Positions 16,568 to 26,471 of a stretch of DNA of 64,000 nucleotides are shown one piece after another. Made by a program: the position numbers and the translations under genes. The stretch comes from Clostridiisalibacter paucivorans DSM 22131 (lineage in GTDB: Bacteria; Bacillota; Clostridia; Tissierellales; Clostridiisalibacteraceae), in contig NZ_JHVL01000009.1 of assembly GCF_000620125.1 (NCBI RefSeq), forward strand, positions 1 to 64,000. The letters are read 5' to 3'. A model generated the notes under the pieces. That model was not told the origin of the DNA. It did no database searches and saw only the letters and a program-made list of their open reading frames with translations. Every line of letters begins with the position of its first letter. Position 1 is the first letter of the stretch.

Positions 16568-17878
16568 ATGAAAGGGCAAATGATAGAAAATATTAAAGAT
16601 AAATTATCTACTATAGGAATAATAGGTCTAGGTTATGTGGGATTGCCGTTGGCATTGGCATTTACTGAATCTAATTATAGGGTGATTGGATTTGATCGTG
16701 AACAGGACAAGGTAGACAGGATTTTAAGAGATAAAACAAGCTATATTAAACATATTTCTGCACAGAGGATAAAATCCAGCGTAGAAAATGGGAAATTAGA
16801 TGTCACATCGGATTTATCTAGAATATCTGAGGTAGATGTTATAATACTATGTTTGCCTACACCATTGAATCAATATAGGGAGCCTGACTTGTCATATGTA
16901 ACTAATACAATGGATAAAATTTTACCCTATCTGAAAAAAGGACAATTGCTAAGTTTAGAGAGTACGACTTATCCAGGCACTACTGAGGAAGAATTAAAAT
17001 CTAGAATTGAAAGTAAAGGATTTGTAGTGGGAGAAGATTTCTTTTTAGTATATTCTCCAGAGAGGGAAGATCCAGGAAACCCAAATTTTAGCACAAGTAC
17101 AATCCCAAAAGTAGTGGGGGGAATTACTAAAAATTGTCTTGATATAGGAGTCATTTTATATGAAAATATAGTTTCTCAGGTAATCCCAGTTAGCTCAACT
17201 AGGGCTGCCGAGCTCACAAAATTATTAGAAAATATCTATAGGGCAGTAAATATAGGGTTAGTAAATGAAATGAAAATGGTTGCTGACAAAATGAATATTG
17301 ATATATGGGAGGTAATCAATGCGGCAGCTTCAAAGCCCTTTGGATTTACGCCATTTTATCCAGGACCAGGATTAGGAGGGCATTGTATACCTATTGATCC
17401 ATTTTATCTAACATGGAAGGCTAAAGAATATGATGTAAATACAAGATTTATTGAACTTTCTGGTGAAATAAATACCATGATGCCAGAATGGGTAGTACAT
17501 AAAGTAATGGAAGGATTAAATGAACAAGAAAAAGCACTGAAAAATGCCAATATATTAGTTCTAGGATTGGCCTATAAAAAGAATGTTGATGATACAAGGG
17601 AATCTCCATCGGCAAAGCTAATGGATTTATTAATAAAAAGAGGAGCAAATGTCTTTTATTCAGATCCTTATATAGCTGAATTTCCTAAGATGAGGGATTA
17701 TTACTTTGATATTGAATCTATGGAAATAAATAAAGAAAATTTGGAGACGATGGATTGTGTGTTGATTAGCACAGATCACGATGAGTTTGATTATGAATTT
17801 ATTTTACAGCATAGCAATCTAATTGTTGATACAAGGGGGAGATACAAAGGGACACATGAAAAGATAATAAAGGCATAA
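16568..17878 (+). CDS. nucleotide-sugar dehydrogenase (UDP-GlcNAc 6-dehydrogenase, WbpA type)
   Basis: It oxidises the C6 hydroxyl of a UDP-sugar to the acid with two NAD+. The 436-residue protein shows the NAD-binding [19 protein letters not shown], then [16 protein letters not shown], the [11 protein letters not shown] signature typical of the UDP-N-acetylglucosamine branch, and [12 protein letters not shown] with catalytic Cys273. The start is ATG 16568 after GGGAGA; an upstream in-frame GTG (16514) has no suitable binding site. The product, UDP-GlcNAc uronate, feeds surface-polymer or flagellar glycans. No other gene of that pathway lies beside it. Confidence 0.85.
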   Translation: MKGQMIENIKDKLSTIGIIGLGYVGLPLALAFTESNYRVIGFDREQDKVDRILRDKTSYIKHISAQRIKSSVENGKLDVTSDLSRISEVDVIILCLPTPLNQYREPDLSYVTNTMDKILPYLKKGQLLSLESTTYPGTTEEELKSRIESKGFVVGEDFFLVYSPEREDPGNPNFSTSTIPKVVGGITKNCLDIGVILYENIVSQVIPVSSTRAAELTKLLENIYRAVNIGLVNEMKMVADKMNIDIWEVINAAASKPFGFTPFYPGPGLGGHCIPIDPFYLTWKAKEYDVNTRFIELSGEINTMMPEWVVHKVMEGLNEQEKALKNANILVLGLAYKKNVDDTRESPSAKLMDLLIKRGANVFYSDPYIAEFPKMRDYYFDIESMEINKENLETMDCVLISTDHDEFDYEFILQHSNLIVDTRGRYKGTHEKIIKA

Positions 17879-17881
17879 AGT

Positions 17882-17911
17882 GACAGAGAAAAATATTCCT
17901 CTGTCTTTTTT
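17882..17911 (+). terminator. terminator after nucleotide-sugar dehydrogenase
   Basis: GACAGAG (17882-17888) and CTCTGTC (17899-17905) form a stem directly followed by six T residues. Confidence 0.85.
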
Positions 17912-18031
17912 AATATATTAATATAATCGACAATATATGACAATATTTACAATTGATTCATGATATCATATTGTGACAGCTCATAATTTTAGAGCATAAA
18001 CAAATATAAATTAAAAAGAAAGGGGATTGGA

Positions 18032-19777
18032 ATGACTAAGAAAAAAAGATTATTGATCTTTGCTTTACTGTCTATGGTGCTGATGGTATCAACTCTGATT
18101 GGCTGTGGTAATGAAACAGCCACTGATTCTTCTTCTGTTGAAGAGGAAAATCAAGATTTAAATGATGGCATATATGAGGGGATAGGTCAAGGATATGGTG
18201 GAGAGTTAAAGCTTGAGGTCAGTGTAGAGAACAATGAGATAAAGGATATGGAGATTATCTCCCATAGAGAGACTTCGCCTGTATTTACTAGAACCTTACC
18301 CATTGCTAAACAACGAATCCTTGAAGCACAAAGTCCAATTGTTGACAATGTTTCAGGTGCCACATATAGTTCATATGCTATTAAAAGTGCAGTGGGCGAA
18401 GCCATGAAAAAGGCAGGAAAAGATTTTGGAGAGATCAGAATTGATACACAGGGTCCTGAGGTTCAGTCTAAAGAATTAGAAAATGAAACTACTCAACTTG
18501 TTATAGTAGGGGCTGGTCCAGCAGGTATTTCATCTGCTATAGAGGCAGCAGAGTCAGGAGTTGAAGATGTAATTCTTTTAGAAAAGTTAGACATCCTTAG
18601 TGGAAATGGTAAATTTGATATGCTTATTTTTGATTTGATTAATTCCAAGGTACAGAGGGAAGATGGTCTAGAATTTACCGTTGAAGATTTTATAAAATCA
18701 AAGGAAGGCAAAGTAATGGATTCCCCAGAACGTATAGAAGCTTGGGCAAAGGGCGCCTATGAGCTAGATGAATGGTTTAGAGACATGGGTATAAATCTAA
18801 ACTATTATTATGATGAAAAGACCCATATGGCTGAAGAGGATGAGTATGCAGGGGAACATATCCATGATAAATTGGAGGAGAAAATAAAAGAATTAGATAT
18901 AGATGTAAGGACTGGAAATAAGGGTACAGATTTGATTATTGAAGATGGAAAGGCTACTGGGGTAAAGGTGCAGTGTAAAGAGGGGACATATGATATTTAT
19001 GCAGATGCAGTGGTTATTGCAACTGGTGGATTTTCCAATAATAAAGAGCTCCTAGCAAAATACAAGCCAGGTGTAGAGAATCTAATGACATCTAATCAAA
19101 TGGGTACAACAGGAGATTTTATTCCTGTTTTTGAGAAGTATAATTTCAAAATCGCAAATATGGATGATATGAAAATATTTAATCCAGCTATGGTTAAAAA
19201 CAGGGAGTTAACTGGGGCTCGTGGTGATGGATTTTTATTTGTCAATGAAGAAGGAGATAGATTTATTGCGGAAAATGAAAAGGATGAACTGAAATTGGGT
19301 CTAGAAATTCTTAGACAACCAAATAAAAAAGTATTTTATATATATGATCAACCATTGGCAGAGTCTTTTTATCGTCTAGAAAAGCATAATAAATTGGATT
19401 ATCATATTAAAGCAGACACTTTGGAAGAATTAGCGGAAAAACTTGAAATTAATAGCGAAAATTTACTTGATACTGTAGAAATGTATAACAAGGCTGTCGC
19501 AGGGGAAATTGAAGATTCCTTTAGAGATGAACCATGTGAAAGGCCATTTGCAGCTGAAGGTCCATACTATGGTGTACAGATTCAGTCAGCAATTCATATG
19601 ACAAAGGGTGGAGTGGTAGCAAATGAAAAAACTCAAGTACTAGACACCAATAATCAAGTTATTGAAGGATTATATGCGGCAGGAGAAGTCACAGCTACAT
19701 CTGGTATATTCAAGGAAGCATTTATATTTGGTAGAATTTCAGGTCAAGAAGCGGCTAAATATATTGTTGATAAATAA
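18032..19777 (+). CDS. lipoprotein flavocytochrome-c-type FAD/FMN oxidoreductase
   Basis: The 581-residue protein has a lipoprotein signal (LIGC lipobox, Cys25). An FMN-binding domain (about 45-135) contains SGATYSS, whose Thr (about 111) is the usual site of covalent FMN attachment. The FAD domain starts VIVGAGPAGISSAIEA near 156. The arrangement matches extracellular fumarate/urocanate-reductase-like enzymes fed by membrane flavin electron transfer. Oddly, the usual HGANRLGGN active-site stretch near the C-terminus is replaced by GEVTATSGIFKEAFIFGR, and the GGN segment after the FAD site is also altered. The substrate is therefore unclear. Confidence 0.82.
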   Translation: MTKKKRLLIFALLSMVLMVSTLIGCGNETATDSSSVEEENQDLNDGIYEGIGQGYGGELKLEVSVENNEIKDMEIISHRETSPVFTRTLPIAKQRILEAQSPIVDNVSGATYSSYAIKSAVGEAMKKAGKDFGEIRIDTQGPEVQSKELENETTQLVIVGAGPAGISSAIEAAESGVEDVILLEKLDILSGNGKFDMLIFDLINSKVQREDGLEFTVEDFIKSKEGKVMDSPERIEAWAKGAYELDEWFRDMGINLNYYYDEKTHMAEEDEYAGEHIHDKLEEKIKELDIDVRTGNKGTDLIIEDGKATGVKVQCKEGTYDIYADAVVIATGGFSNNKELLAKYKPGVENLMTSNQMGTTGDFIPVFEKYNFKIANMDDMKIFNPAMVKNRELTGARGDGFLFVNEEGDRFIAENEKDELKLGLEILRQPNKKVFYIYDQPLAESFYRLEKHNKLDYHIKADTLEELAEKLEINSENLLDTVEMYNKAVAGEIEDSFRDEPCERPFAAEGPYYGVQIQSAIHMTKGGVVANEKTQVLDTNNQVIEGLYAAGEVTATSGIFKEAFIFGRISGQEAAKYIVDK

Positions 19778-19778
19778 T

Positions 19779-19812
19779 AAAAGGAATTGGTCTATATTGG
19801 CCAATTCCTTTT
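19779..19812 (+). terminator. terminator after the flavocytochrome-like gene
   Basis: AAAAGGAATTGG (19779-19790) pairs with CCAATTCCTTTT (19801-19812), with a loop of ten bases and a terminal T run. Confidence 0.85.
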
Positions 19813-19892
19813 AAAATATGATTTTATTTTATTATATATTTGATATAATAATAACATCTAAAAATAAATCAAATTACTTTATAAAATAATAT

Positions 19893-20930
19893 ATGGGGTT
19901 ATTTATGAAGGATACGAGGAAGTTTGTAGTTATTTCCATGGCGTTTATGACTCTTATTATTGCCAGTACCATAGGATACAAACGTCTATTAGGGGTAAAT
20001 ATTATTGATGCATTATACATGACTATAATCACTATTTCTACAGTGGGATACAGTGAAGTAGCAGATATGACCACTGATGCCAAGCTGTTTTCAATATTTG
20101 TTATTTTTTCTGGCTTAGGTATTGCAGGTTATACATTTACCAGTATTGTATCGTTATTTCTAGAGGGAGAATTCAAAAATGCTTGGAGGAGAAAGAGGAT
20201 GGAATCTAAAATATCAAGATTAAATAATCATTATATTTTGTGTGGAGCTGGGGAGACTGGACATAGTGTTATACAGCAGTTTTTAAAGAGTGATGTTTCC
20301 TTCATAGTGATAGAAAAGAATGAAGATAAGGTTAGAGAATTGATGGAAAATGGAATATTAGCTGTACAAGGGGATGCTACACAGGAGGATGTATTAGAAA
20401 AGGCAAACATAAAAACTGCCAAGGGTCTTATAAGTAGTTTGTCCAGTGATGCAGATAATGTATTTACTGTGCTTACAGCAAGACAAATAAATAAAAGGCT
20501 TTACATAGTTTCCAGGGCAATAGAAAAAAATTCTCCAGAAAAGTTGAAAAAGGCAGGGGCAAATAATACCATATCACCTAATGAAATCGGGGGCAGAAGG
20601 ATGGCAGCCATAGTCCTTAGACCATCTATTATTTCATTTTTAGATGTAATAACCCATGCTGGAGATGTGATTCTTGATTTAGAGGATGTAGTGGTATGCA
20701 AAGGCTCTGATATGTTGGGGAAGTCTCTAAAGGAAGTGAAAATACCAGAAAAGATAGGACTTATAGTATTGGCTATGAGGAAGAATGGACAGGAAAGGTT
20801 AATGTTTAATCCCAGTTCTGACGAAGTGTTGGAACTTGATGATGTAATGATAGTATTAGGTACAGAAGAACAGGTAAACGATCTCAGAAGATTGGCCTGT
20901 GATAATGGAGAAAGGGAATTATTGTTTTAA
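19893..20930 (+). CDS. potassium channel with TrkA-N/TrkA-C (RCK) domains
   Basis: This 345-residue single-subunit channel is of the two-helix type. Membrane helices lie at about residues 12-30 and 65-90, with the selectivity filter TISTVGYSE between them. A cytoplasmic RCK domain begins HYILCGAGETGHSVIQ near 112, and a TrkA-C domain (about 265-340) follows. Such proteins gate K+ flow by nucleotide, Ca2+ or c-di-AMP binding; the ligand here is unknown. Starts at 19893 or 19905 (MKDTRKF) are both possible. It stands between a terminator and rmlA, only 51 bases before rmlA's likely start. Confidence 0.9.
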   Translation: MGLFMKDTRKFVVISMAFMTLIIASTIGYKRLLGVNIIDALYMTIITISTVGYSEVADMTTDAKLFSIFVIFSGLGIAGYTFTSIVSLFLEGEFKNAWRRKRMESKISRLNNHYILCGAGETGHSVIQQFLKSDVSFIVIEKNEDKVRELMENGILAVQGDATQEDVLEKANIKTAKGLISSLSSDADNVFTVLTARQINKRLYIVSRAIEKNSPEKLKKAGANNTISPNEIGGRRMAAIVLRPSIISFLDVITHAGDVILDLEDVVVCKGSDMLGKSLKEVKIPEKIGLIVLAMRKNGQERLMFNPSSDEVLELDDVMIVLGTEEQVNDLRRLACDNGERELLF

Positions 20931-20981
20931 ATTAATATGAGAAGTATAAAACGTGTTAGTTTGAAGAGAAGGTGTTTTTAT

Positions 20982-21842
20982 ATGAGGGGAATAATATTAG
21001 CAGGTGGAAAGGGTACAAGACTGTATCCCATAACTAAGGCAATAAGCAAACAGCTTATACCTATATATGATAAGCCTATGATATATTATCCATTGTCTGT
21101 ATTGATGTTGGCAGGTATAAGGGAGGTACTTATTATATCTACTGAAAGGGACTTGCCTTTGTATAAGGAGCTTTTAGACGATGGACGGCATTTAGGTATG
21201 AATATTGAGTATGCAGAACAATATGAGCCAAGGGGAATAGCAGAGGCTTTTTTAATAGGACGGAAATTTATAGGCAATGATACAGTATCTCTTATATTGG
21301 GTGATAATGTGTTTTATGGCCAAGGTTTTTCTCCTATACTTGAAGATTCAGCAGATATTAAAAATGGGGCCAATATATTTGCGTATTATGTAAAAAATCC
21401 TAAGGAATATGGAATAATAAATTTTGATGATAATTGGAGACCTTTGTCTATAGACGAAAAACCCAAAAATCCCAAGAGTAATTATGCCATACCTGGTCTA
21501 TACTTTTATGATAATGATGTGATAAATATAGCAAAGGATATAAGACCATCTAGTAGAGGAGAACTGGAAATATCTCGAATAAATAGGGCCTACCTAATAC
21601 AAAAAAGGTTAAATGTGAATCTATTGGGACGTGGATTTGCATGGCTAGATACGGGAACACATGAGTCCCTATTGGAAGCAAATAATTTTGTTCATGCAGT
21701 ACAAAAGAGACAGGGGCTTTATATCGCATGTATAGAAGAGATAGCCTATAGAAAGGGATATATAAATGAAAATCAGTTGTTAGATTTGGCAAAACCACTA
21801 TTACATACTGACTATGGAAAATATTTAGTTAGTCTATTATAA
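20982..21842 (+). CDS. rmlA: glucose-1-phosphate thymidylyltransferase
   Basis: RmlA makes dTDP-glucose from glucose-1-phosphate and dTTP. The 286-residue protein opens MRGIILAGGKGTRLYPITKA with the nucleotide-binding GGKGTRLYP loop, followed by LILGDNVFYGQGF and ARGFAWLDTGTHESLLEA-like signature regions. I choose ATG 20982 after AGAGAAGG; an ATG at 20937 adds 15 residues before the family start. rmlB follows after 19 bases, forming a two-gene unit. rmlC and rmlD are not in the window, so the final sugar may be rhamnose, or another dTDP-deoxysugar for flagellar or wall glycans. Confidence 0.95.
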   Translation: MRGIILAGGKGTRLYPITKAISKQLIPIYDKPMIYYPLSVLMLAGIREVLIISTERDLPLYKELLDDGRHLGMNIEYAEQYEPRGIAEAFLIGRKFIGNDTVSLILGDNVFYGQGFSPILEDSADIKNGANIFAYYVKNPKEYGIINFDDNWRPLSIDEKPKNPKSNYAIPGLYFYDNDVINIAKDIRPSSRGELEISRINRAYLIQKRLNVNLLGRGFAWLDTGTHESLLEANNFVHAVQKRQGLYIACIEEIAYRKGYINENQLLDLAKPLLHTDYGKYLVSLL

Positions 21843-21861
21843 AGGAAAGAAGGATGAACTA

Positions 21862-22878
21862 ATGAAGACATATCTTATAACTGGTGGAGCAGGATTTATA
21901 GGGTCTAATTTTATAAACTATATATTGGAGAGGTATAAAAATAGTATAACTATAGTAAATTTAGATAAGCTTACATATGCTGCAGATTTAACCAATATAA
22001 CTGAGGCTGCAGATAATGCTAATTATTATTTTATACAGGGAGATATCTGCAATAGGGAGTTGGTAGATAATATTTTTAAAACATATGATATAGATTATGT
22101 GGTGAATTTTGCTGCGGAATCCCATGTGGATAGAAGTATCATAAATCCTGATATTTTTTTGAAAAGTAATGTATTTGGCACTCAAGTATTGATAGATTGT
22201 GCTAGAGAACATTGGGAGGTAGAAGAGGATAGATATGTGTATGGAAAGAAATTTCTTCAGATTTCTACTGACGAAGTATATGGTACTTTAGATGATAGGG
22301 GATATTTTACAGAGGAAACGCCATTAAGGCCACGAAGTCCATATTCTGCCAGTAAGGCATCGGCAGATATGTTGGTCCAATCTTATAAATATACGTACAA
22401 TATGCCTATAAATATAACTAGATGCTCCAATAATTATGGGCCAAATCAATTCCCAGAAAAGTTGATTCCGTTAGCCATTAAAAAAGCTATAAATGGAGAA
22501 GAGATACCTATATATGGAGATGGGAAACATATAAGGGATTGGCTATATGTGAGGGATCATTGTGTTGCTATAGATATGGTTCTCAGAAAGGGTAAAGTAG
22601 GGGAAATTTATAATATTGGAGGAAACAATGAACAAGAGAATATTAATTGTATCAAAAATATCATAGGTATATTGAAGAAAATATTTCCTGAAAACACATA
22701 TATCAATGAAAATTTGATCACATATGTTAAAGATAGAAGGGGCCATGACAGGAGGTATGGAATAGATTTTTCCAAAATAAAAAATGAATTGGGATGGTAT
22801 CCAAAGGTGAGATTTGATGAGGGAATAATGGCTACTATTTATAATGTATATAATAAGAATAAAATAAATAGAGTATAA
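21862..22878 (+). CDS. rmlB: dTDP-glucose 4,6-dehydratase
   Basis: RmlB converts dTDP-glucose to dTDP-4-keto-6-deoxyglucose with bound NAD+. This extended short-chain dehydrogenase of 338 residues has GGAGFIGSNF (residues 8-17), NFAAESHVDRSI, the active-site stretch ISTDEVYGTL, the catalytic YSASKASAD (Tyr and Lys), and NNYGPNQFPEKLIPL. It lies directly after rmlA and is likely co-transcribed. A strong hairpin at 22944-22996 ends the unit. Confidence 0.96.
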   Translation: MKTYLITGGAGFIGSNFINYILERYKNSITIVNLDKLTYAADLTNITEAADNANYYFIQGDICNRELVDNIFKTYDIDYVVNFAAESHVDRSIINPDIFLKSNVFGTQVLIDCAREHWEVEEDRYVYGKKFLQISTDEVYGTLDDRGYFTEETPLRPRSPYSASKASADMLVQSYKYTYNMPINITRCSNNYGPNQFPEKLIPLAIKKAINGEEIPIYGDGKHIRDWLYVRDHCVAIDMVLRKGKVGEIYNIGGNNEQENINCIKNIIGILKKIFPENTYINENLITYVKDRRGHDRRYGIDFSKIKNELGWYPKVRFDEGIMATIYNVYNKNKINRV

Positions 22879-22943
22879 TTTAAACTGATGTCAAAGATAT
22901 ATGAATAGTTAGTGGTTCATAGGGTTGTCAACAATTTGAGTTT

Positions 22944-22996
22944 AAAAAAATATGCAACAAAATATTACATTGTAATATTTTGTTGCATATTTTTTT
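22944..22996. terminator. strong bidirectional terminator after rmlB
   Basis: Bases 22944-22969 are the reverse complement of 22971-22996 around one unpaired T (arm begins AAAAAAATATGCAACAAAAT). A run of seven T residues ends the right arm. Confidence 0.9.
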
Positions 22997-23169
22997 AAAA
23001 CGGTATAGATAATTTTAGAAGACTAAAAATATATTTTCAAATGAACTCTGTATATTAGCATGATTTTAGATAGAAGAGGGTTGTGTGATATTAATATTGG
23101 CATGGAAATTGCTCTATTAATAGTATCTAAAAGTATGATTCAAAAATCAAAATTAGGAGGAAAATATTT

Positions 23170-23997
23170 ATGATGGCTAGAATAAATGGAATCAATATAT
23201 ACTATGAGGATATAGGAGAAGGGCCAGTATTGATGTTTATTCACGGATTAGGAGAAAATGCAGAGTCTTGGAGATATCAGATAGATGTATTTAGTAAAAG
23301 CTTTAGGGTGATAGCTATGGATTTGAGGGGTCACCATAGAAGTGAGGATGGTAATGAAGAGATAAGTATACCATTATTTGCAACGGATATAATATCATTA
23401 ATGAATTATCTAGATATATACAATGCCCATTTTATAGGACTTTCCATGGGAGGATTGATTTGTCAAGAACTTACGATAAATAATCAAGACCGTATGTTGA
23501 GTATGACATTAAGTGATTCTGCAGGTTATTATCCAAAGCCTATGAGTACAGTTGGATTGAAAAAAAGATTACAGAGAATAGACAGTATGTCTATGGAAGA
23601 ATTGGGTGAATTAATTGCAAGGACTGCATGCAAACCCAATGTGGATAAAGATATCTTACAAAAGGCTACAGGAATATTTGGATTAAATAGATATAGACCT
23701 TACAGACAGGCTACATATGCCACATTGAAATCAGACTATAGAAAATATCATAAGGATATATTCATACCTACATTTATATCTGTAGGAGAAAAAGACCCTG
23801 TAACACCTATTGAATTTTCCCAATATTTAAATGAGAATATTGTAGGGTCAAAAATGCAAATCATACCCGATGCATCACATTTGTCTAAAATGGACAATGC
23901 TCCAAAATATAATTTAGCTTTGGCTGAATTCTTAGCTCCCTTTGAGCCAGAATCATCAATTAAAATTTTAGACATATTAAAACAAAACAAGGGATAA
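23170..23997 (+). CDS. alpha/beta hydrolase
   Basis: The 275-residue protein is a classical alpha/beta-fold hydrolase: oxyanion strand MFIHGLGENAESW (residues about 22-34), nucleophile elbow GLSMGG (Ser near 98), the acid in VGEKDPVTP and the His in DASHLSKMD. The family includes esterases, lactonases and peroxidases; the substrate cannot be assigned. The start follows TTAGGAGG; the second Met (23173) is equally possible. It is a single-gene unit between two terminators. Confidence 0.88.
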   Translation: MMARINGINIYYEDIGEGPVLMFIHGLGENAESWRYQIDVFSKSFRVIAMDLRGHHRSEDGNEEISIPLFATDIISLMNYLDIYNAHFIGLSMGGLICQELTINNQDRMLSMTLSDSAGYYPKPMSTVGLKKRLQRIDSMSMEELGELIARTACKPNVDKDILQKATGIFGLNRYRPYRQATYATLKSDYRKYHKDIFIPTFISVGEKDPVTPIEFSQYLNENIVGSKMQIIPDASHLSKMDNAPKYNLALAEFLAPFEPESSIKILDILKQNKG

Positions 23998-24001
23998 TAT
24001 A

Positions 24002-24029
24002 AAGGACTAGATTTGATTTTCTAGTCCTT
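24002..24029. terminator. bidirectional terminator between convergent genes
   Basis: AAGGACTAG (24002-24010) pairs with CTAGTCCTT (24021-24029), lying just after the hydrolase and just beyond the stop of the leftward HDOD gene. Confidence 0.8.
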
Positions 24030-24037
24030 ATCTTATT

Positions 24038-24889
24038 CTATAATTTAAGATTATCTTCGTCGGTTAATAAATCCGATGTATTAGCTATTATTTCTTGAAT
24101 TTTTATTTCATCTAGCTCTAATGTTTCCAATGCGAAAGGAGACATATAGTATGCCATGCCATCATATCCCATACTTATGCCCATTGTCATAACTAGGGCA
24201 TCTGCAACATGTATAAGAGATACCAAATCTTTATTTACATTTGATTGTGCAGGTGTGTGATGATTTTCTATGGCATCTATCAAATCTTGAGGAAAATTCC
24301 ATTTTTCTGCTATTTTAGCACCGATTTGGGCATGGTCAAACCCTAATACTTCTTTTTCAGCATCTTGGAAGGAACGACCACTGCTACCTACCTTTTCTAC
24401 TATTAAGTTGTATTCTTTTTTAACATAGTAACTCAATATTACTTTACCTATATCCCTTAAGAGTCCCGCTATGTAGGCCTGTTCTGGATCAGATTTTCTC
24501 GTCTTCTTAGCCAATTGACGGGCTATTATAGCACAGGTTTGTGATTGCTCCCATAACATATCCTTTTCAAGACCATATCCTGGTAGTTCTTGCATTAGAA
24601 CTTTACTAACGGAGGATGCCAGTGTTATACTTCTTATAGTTTTAAAACCTAGAAGTACTGTGGCCTCGGTTATGGTGCTTATTCTTCTAGAATATCCATA
24701 ATGTGTAGAATTAGCTAATTTAAGTACTTTTGCAGTAAGACTTTGATCTTTCAATATTTCTGTCTCTATATCATGTACTGTAGAATTGGGGTCTTCTGTA
24801 AGTTTCAATATCTTATTTATCCTATTGGGGAACACAGGCATATCATCTACTAATTGGATGAGTTTGTCTAAGGATAACTTATTGTTCAT
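24038..24889 (-). CDS. HDOD domain protein
   Basis: The 283-residue protein is almost entirely an HDOD domain, a relative of HD phosphohydrolases that usually lacks the catalytic metal residues and acts in signalling. Visible segments are LVDDMPVFPNRINKIL (12-27), DQSLTAKVLKLANSTHYG (about 48-65), the AYIAGLLRDIGKVIL helix (LLRDIGK where true HD enzymes have LLHDIG) and HAQIGAKIAEKWNFP. Related proteins are often found with flagellar, chemotaxis or c-di-GMP genes. It is transcribed leftward, divergent from the photolyase gene. Confidence 0.88.
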   Translation of the reverse strand: MNNKLSLDKLIQLVDDMPVFPNRINKILKLTEDPNSTVHDIETEILKDQSLTAKVLKLANSTHYGYSRRISTITEATVLLGFKTIRSITLASSVSKVLMQELPGYGLEKDMLWEQSQTCAIIARQLAKKTRKSDPEQAYIAGLLRDIGKVILSYYVKKEYNLIVEKVGSSGRSFQDAEKEVLGFDHAQIGAKIAEKWNFPQDLIDAIENHHTPAQSNVNKDLVSLIHVADALVMTMGISMGYDGMAYYMSPFALETLELDEIKIQEIIANTSDLLTDEDNLKL

Positions 24890-25012
24890 AACACAACTCC
24901 TTTAATAAATATTTGGCATAATATATACCTTTGTATTAATTATATACCCTATTCTGAATTTTTCATATAGATTTAGGGTATCAATTTACTAAGAGTGAAA
25001 TGGAGGGATTAC

Positions 25013-26368
25013 GTGGGGAATATTATATATTGGTTTAGACGAGACTTAAGAATATCTGATAATGTAGGTTTTTTTAATGCATGTAATAATGGTAAATCTA
25101 TAATACCAGTTTTTATATTAGATGACAATATACTGATGGACCCAGATGTGGGAAAAAGAAGGGTCCAGTTTATGTATAGCTGTGTAAAGAATTTGGACAA
25201 GGAGTTAGAAAAAATAGGAGGCAGACTGATTTTAAGGAGGGGCAAAGCCCTTCAAGAATTAAAAAAACTAGTTAACCAATATGATGTTGAGTCCATATAT
25301 TTTAACAGAGATTATACTCCTTATGCTAGAATCAGGGACAAAGAAATATGGGAATATTTTAGAAAAGAGGGCATTGAGGTTAAAAGCTTTAAAGATACCG
25401 TGCTCCATGAAAAGAGAGAGATAGTTAAGGGAGATGGGAATCCATATATTGTTTTTACATATTATTATAAAAAATGGATTAATAAAATCAAGGACAATAT
25501 TTTACCAGAGATAAAAAAGATAGAAATAGTAGAAGGGGTAGATGCTTTAGATATAGCTAAATTAGATTCTGATGATATAGAATTTGATTATAAAAATACA
25601 TATAGAGATTTAGTATATAAAACAGTATATAGATATATAGAGGACAGAGACATACCCTATAAAGATGGCACATCAAGGATTTCTCCATATCTGAGGTTTG
25701 GGGTACTATCCATAAGGAAAATATATAATGATATGATATCTCTAATGGGAGAATTGGAGGATCATAAAAAGAGAGAAAGTATACAGGGATTCATTAGACA
25801 ACTGGCCTGGAGAGATTTTTATTTTCAGATATTATATAATTTTCCTTATGTGGACAAGGAATCATTTTTGACAAAGTATAGAGATTTAAACTGGGAAAAT
25901 GATGAAAAATTATATAATACTTGGTGTGAGGGCAGGACGGGATATCCTCTAGTAGATGCAGGTATGAGACAGCTACTTAAAGAGGGATGGATGCATAATA
26001 GACTTAGAATGATAGTCGCATCATTTTTGACTAAAGATTTACTTATAGATTGGAGATGGGGAGAGAGGCATTTCAAAAGATATTTAATAGATTATGACCT
26101 ACCTCTGAACAATGGAGGATGGCAATGGGCTGCTTCTACTGGTACCGATGCACAGCCATATTTTAGGATATTTAATCCTATATCTCAATCTAAGAGATAT
26201 GATCCAGAGGGAATATATATAAAGAGATATGTAGACGAACTAAGGGATATACCTATTAAATATATACATGAACCTCATAAGATGCCTAATAAGGCATTAG
26301 ATTACCCCAGTCCCATAGTAGACCACAAGAGACAAAGGGAAAGGGCATTGGAATTATATCAAATTTAA
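25013..26368 (+). CDS. phr: deoxyribodipyrimidine photolyase
   Basis: This FAD enzyme repairs cyclobutane pyrimidine dimers with light energy. The 451-residue protein has the N-terminal antenna domain (YWFRRDLRISDN) and the C-terminal FAD-binding domain with YKDGTSRISPYLRFG, RQLAWRDFYFQIL, GYPLVDAGMRQL, HNRLRMIVASFLTKDLLIDW and WQWAASTGTDAQPYFRIFNP, typical of class I CPD photolyases. The start is GTG 25013 after TGGAGGG; an upstream GTG at 24995 overlaps that site. A light-dependent enzyme implies the host meets daylight at least at times. Confidence 0.93.
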   Translation: MGNIIYWFRRDLRISDNVGFFNACNNGKSIIPVFILDDNILMDPDVGKRRVQFMYSCVKNLDKELEKIGGRLILRRGKALQELKKLVNQYDVESIYFNRDYTPYARIRDKEIWEYFRKEGIEVKSFKDTVLHEKREIVKGDGNPYIVFTYYYKKWINKIKDNILPEIKKIEIVEGVDALDIAKLDSDDIEFDYKNTYRDLVYKTVYRYIEDRDIPYKDGTSRISPYLRFGVLSIRKIYNDMISLMGELEDHKKRESIQGFIRQLAWRDFYFQILYNFPYVDKESFLTKYRDLNWENDEKLYNTWCEGRTGYPLVDAGMRQLLKEGWMHNRLRMIVASFLTKDLLIDWRWGERHFKRYLIDYDLPLNNGGWQWAASTGTDAQPYFRIFNPISQSKRYDPEGIYIKRYVDELRDIPIKYIHEPHKMPNKALDYPSPIVDHKRQRERALELYQI

Positions 26369-26405
26369 AAATGAAATGAAAAACTTACAATATATAGAGA
26401 CTGAT

Positions 26406-26433
26406 TAAAGTTTTTGAATTTTGTTGCCGATAT
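26406..26433 (+). promoter_or_regulatory. sigma-D promoter of the flaG-fliD operon
   Basis: TAAA (26406-26409), a 16-base spacer and GCCGATAT (26426-26433) match the motility promoter consensus, with the same extended -10 element as the flagellin promoter. It lies about 40 bases before flaG. Confidence 0.9.
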
Positions 26434-26471
26434 TAAAGTTAGAGAAGTTATGGTAAAGGAGGAAAAATTCT

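Noticed and set aside
20982-22878. A complete dTDP-rhamnose operon
   Set aside because: Only rmlA and rmlB are present; no epimerase or reductase gene follows.
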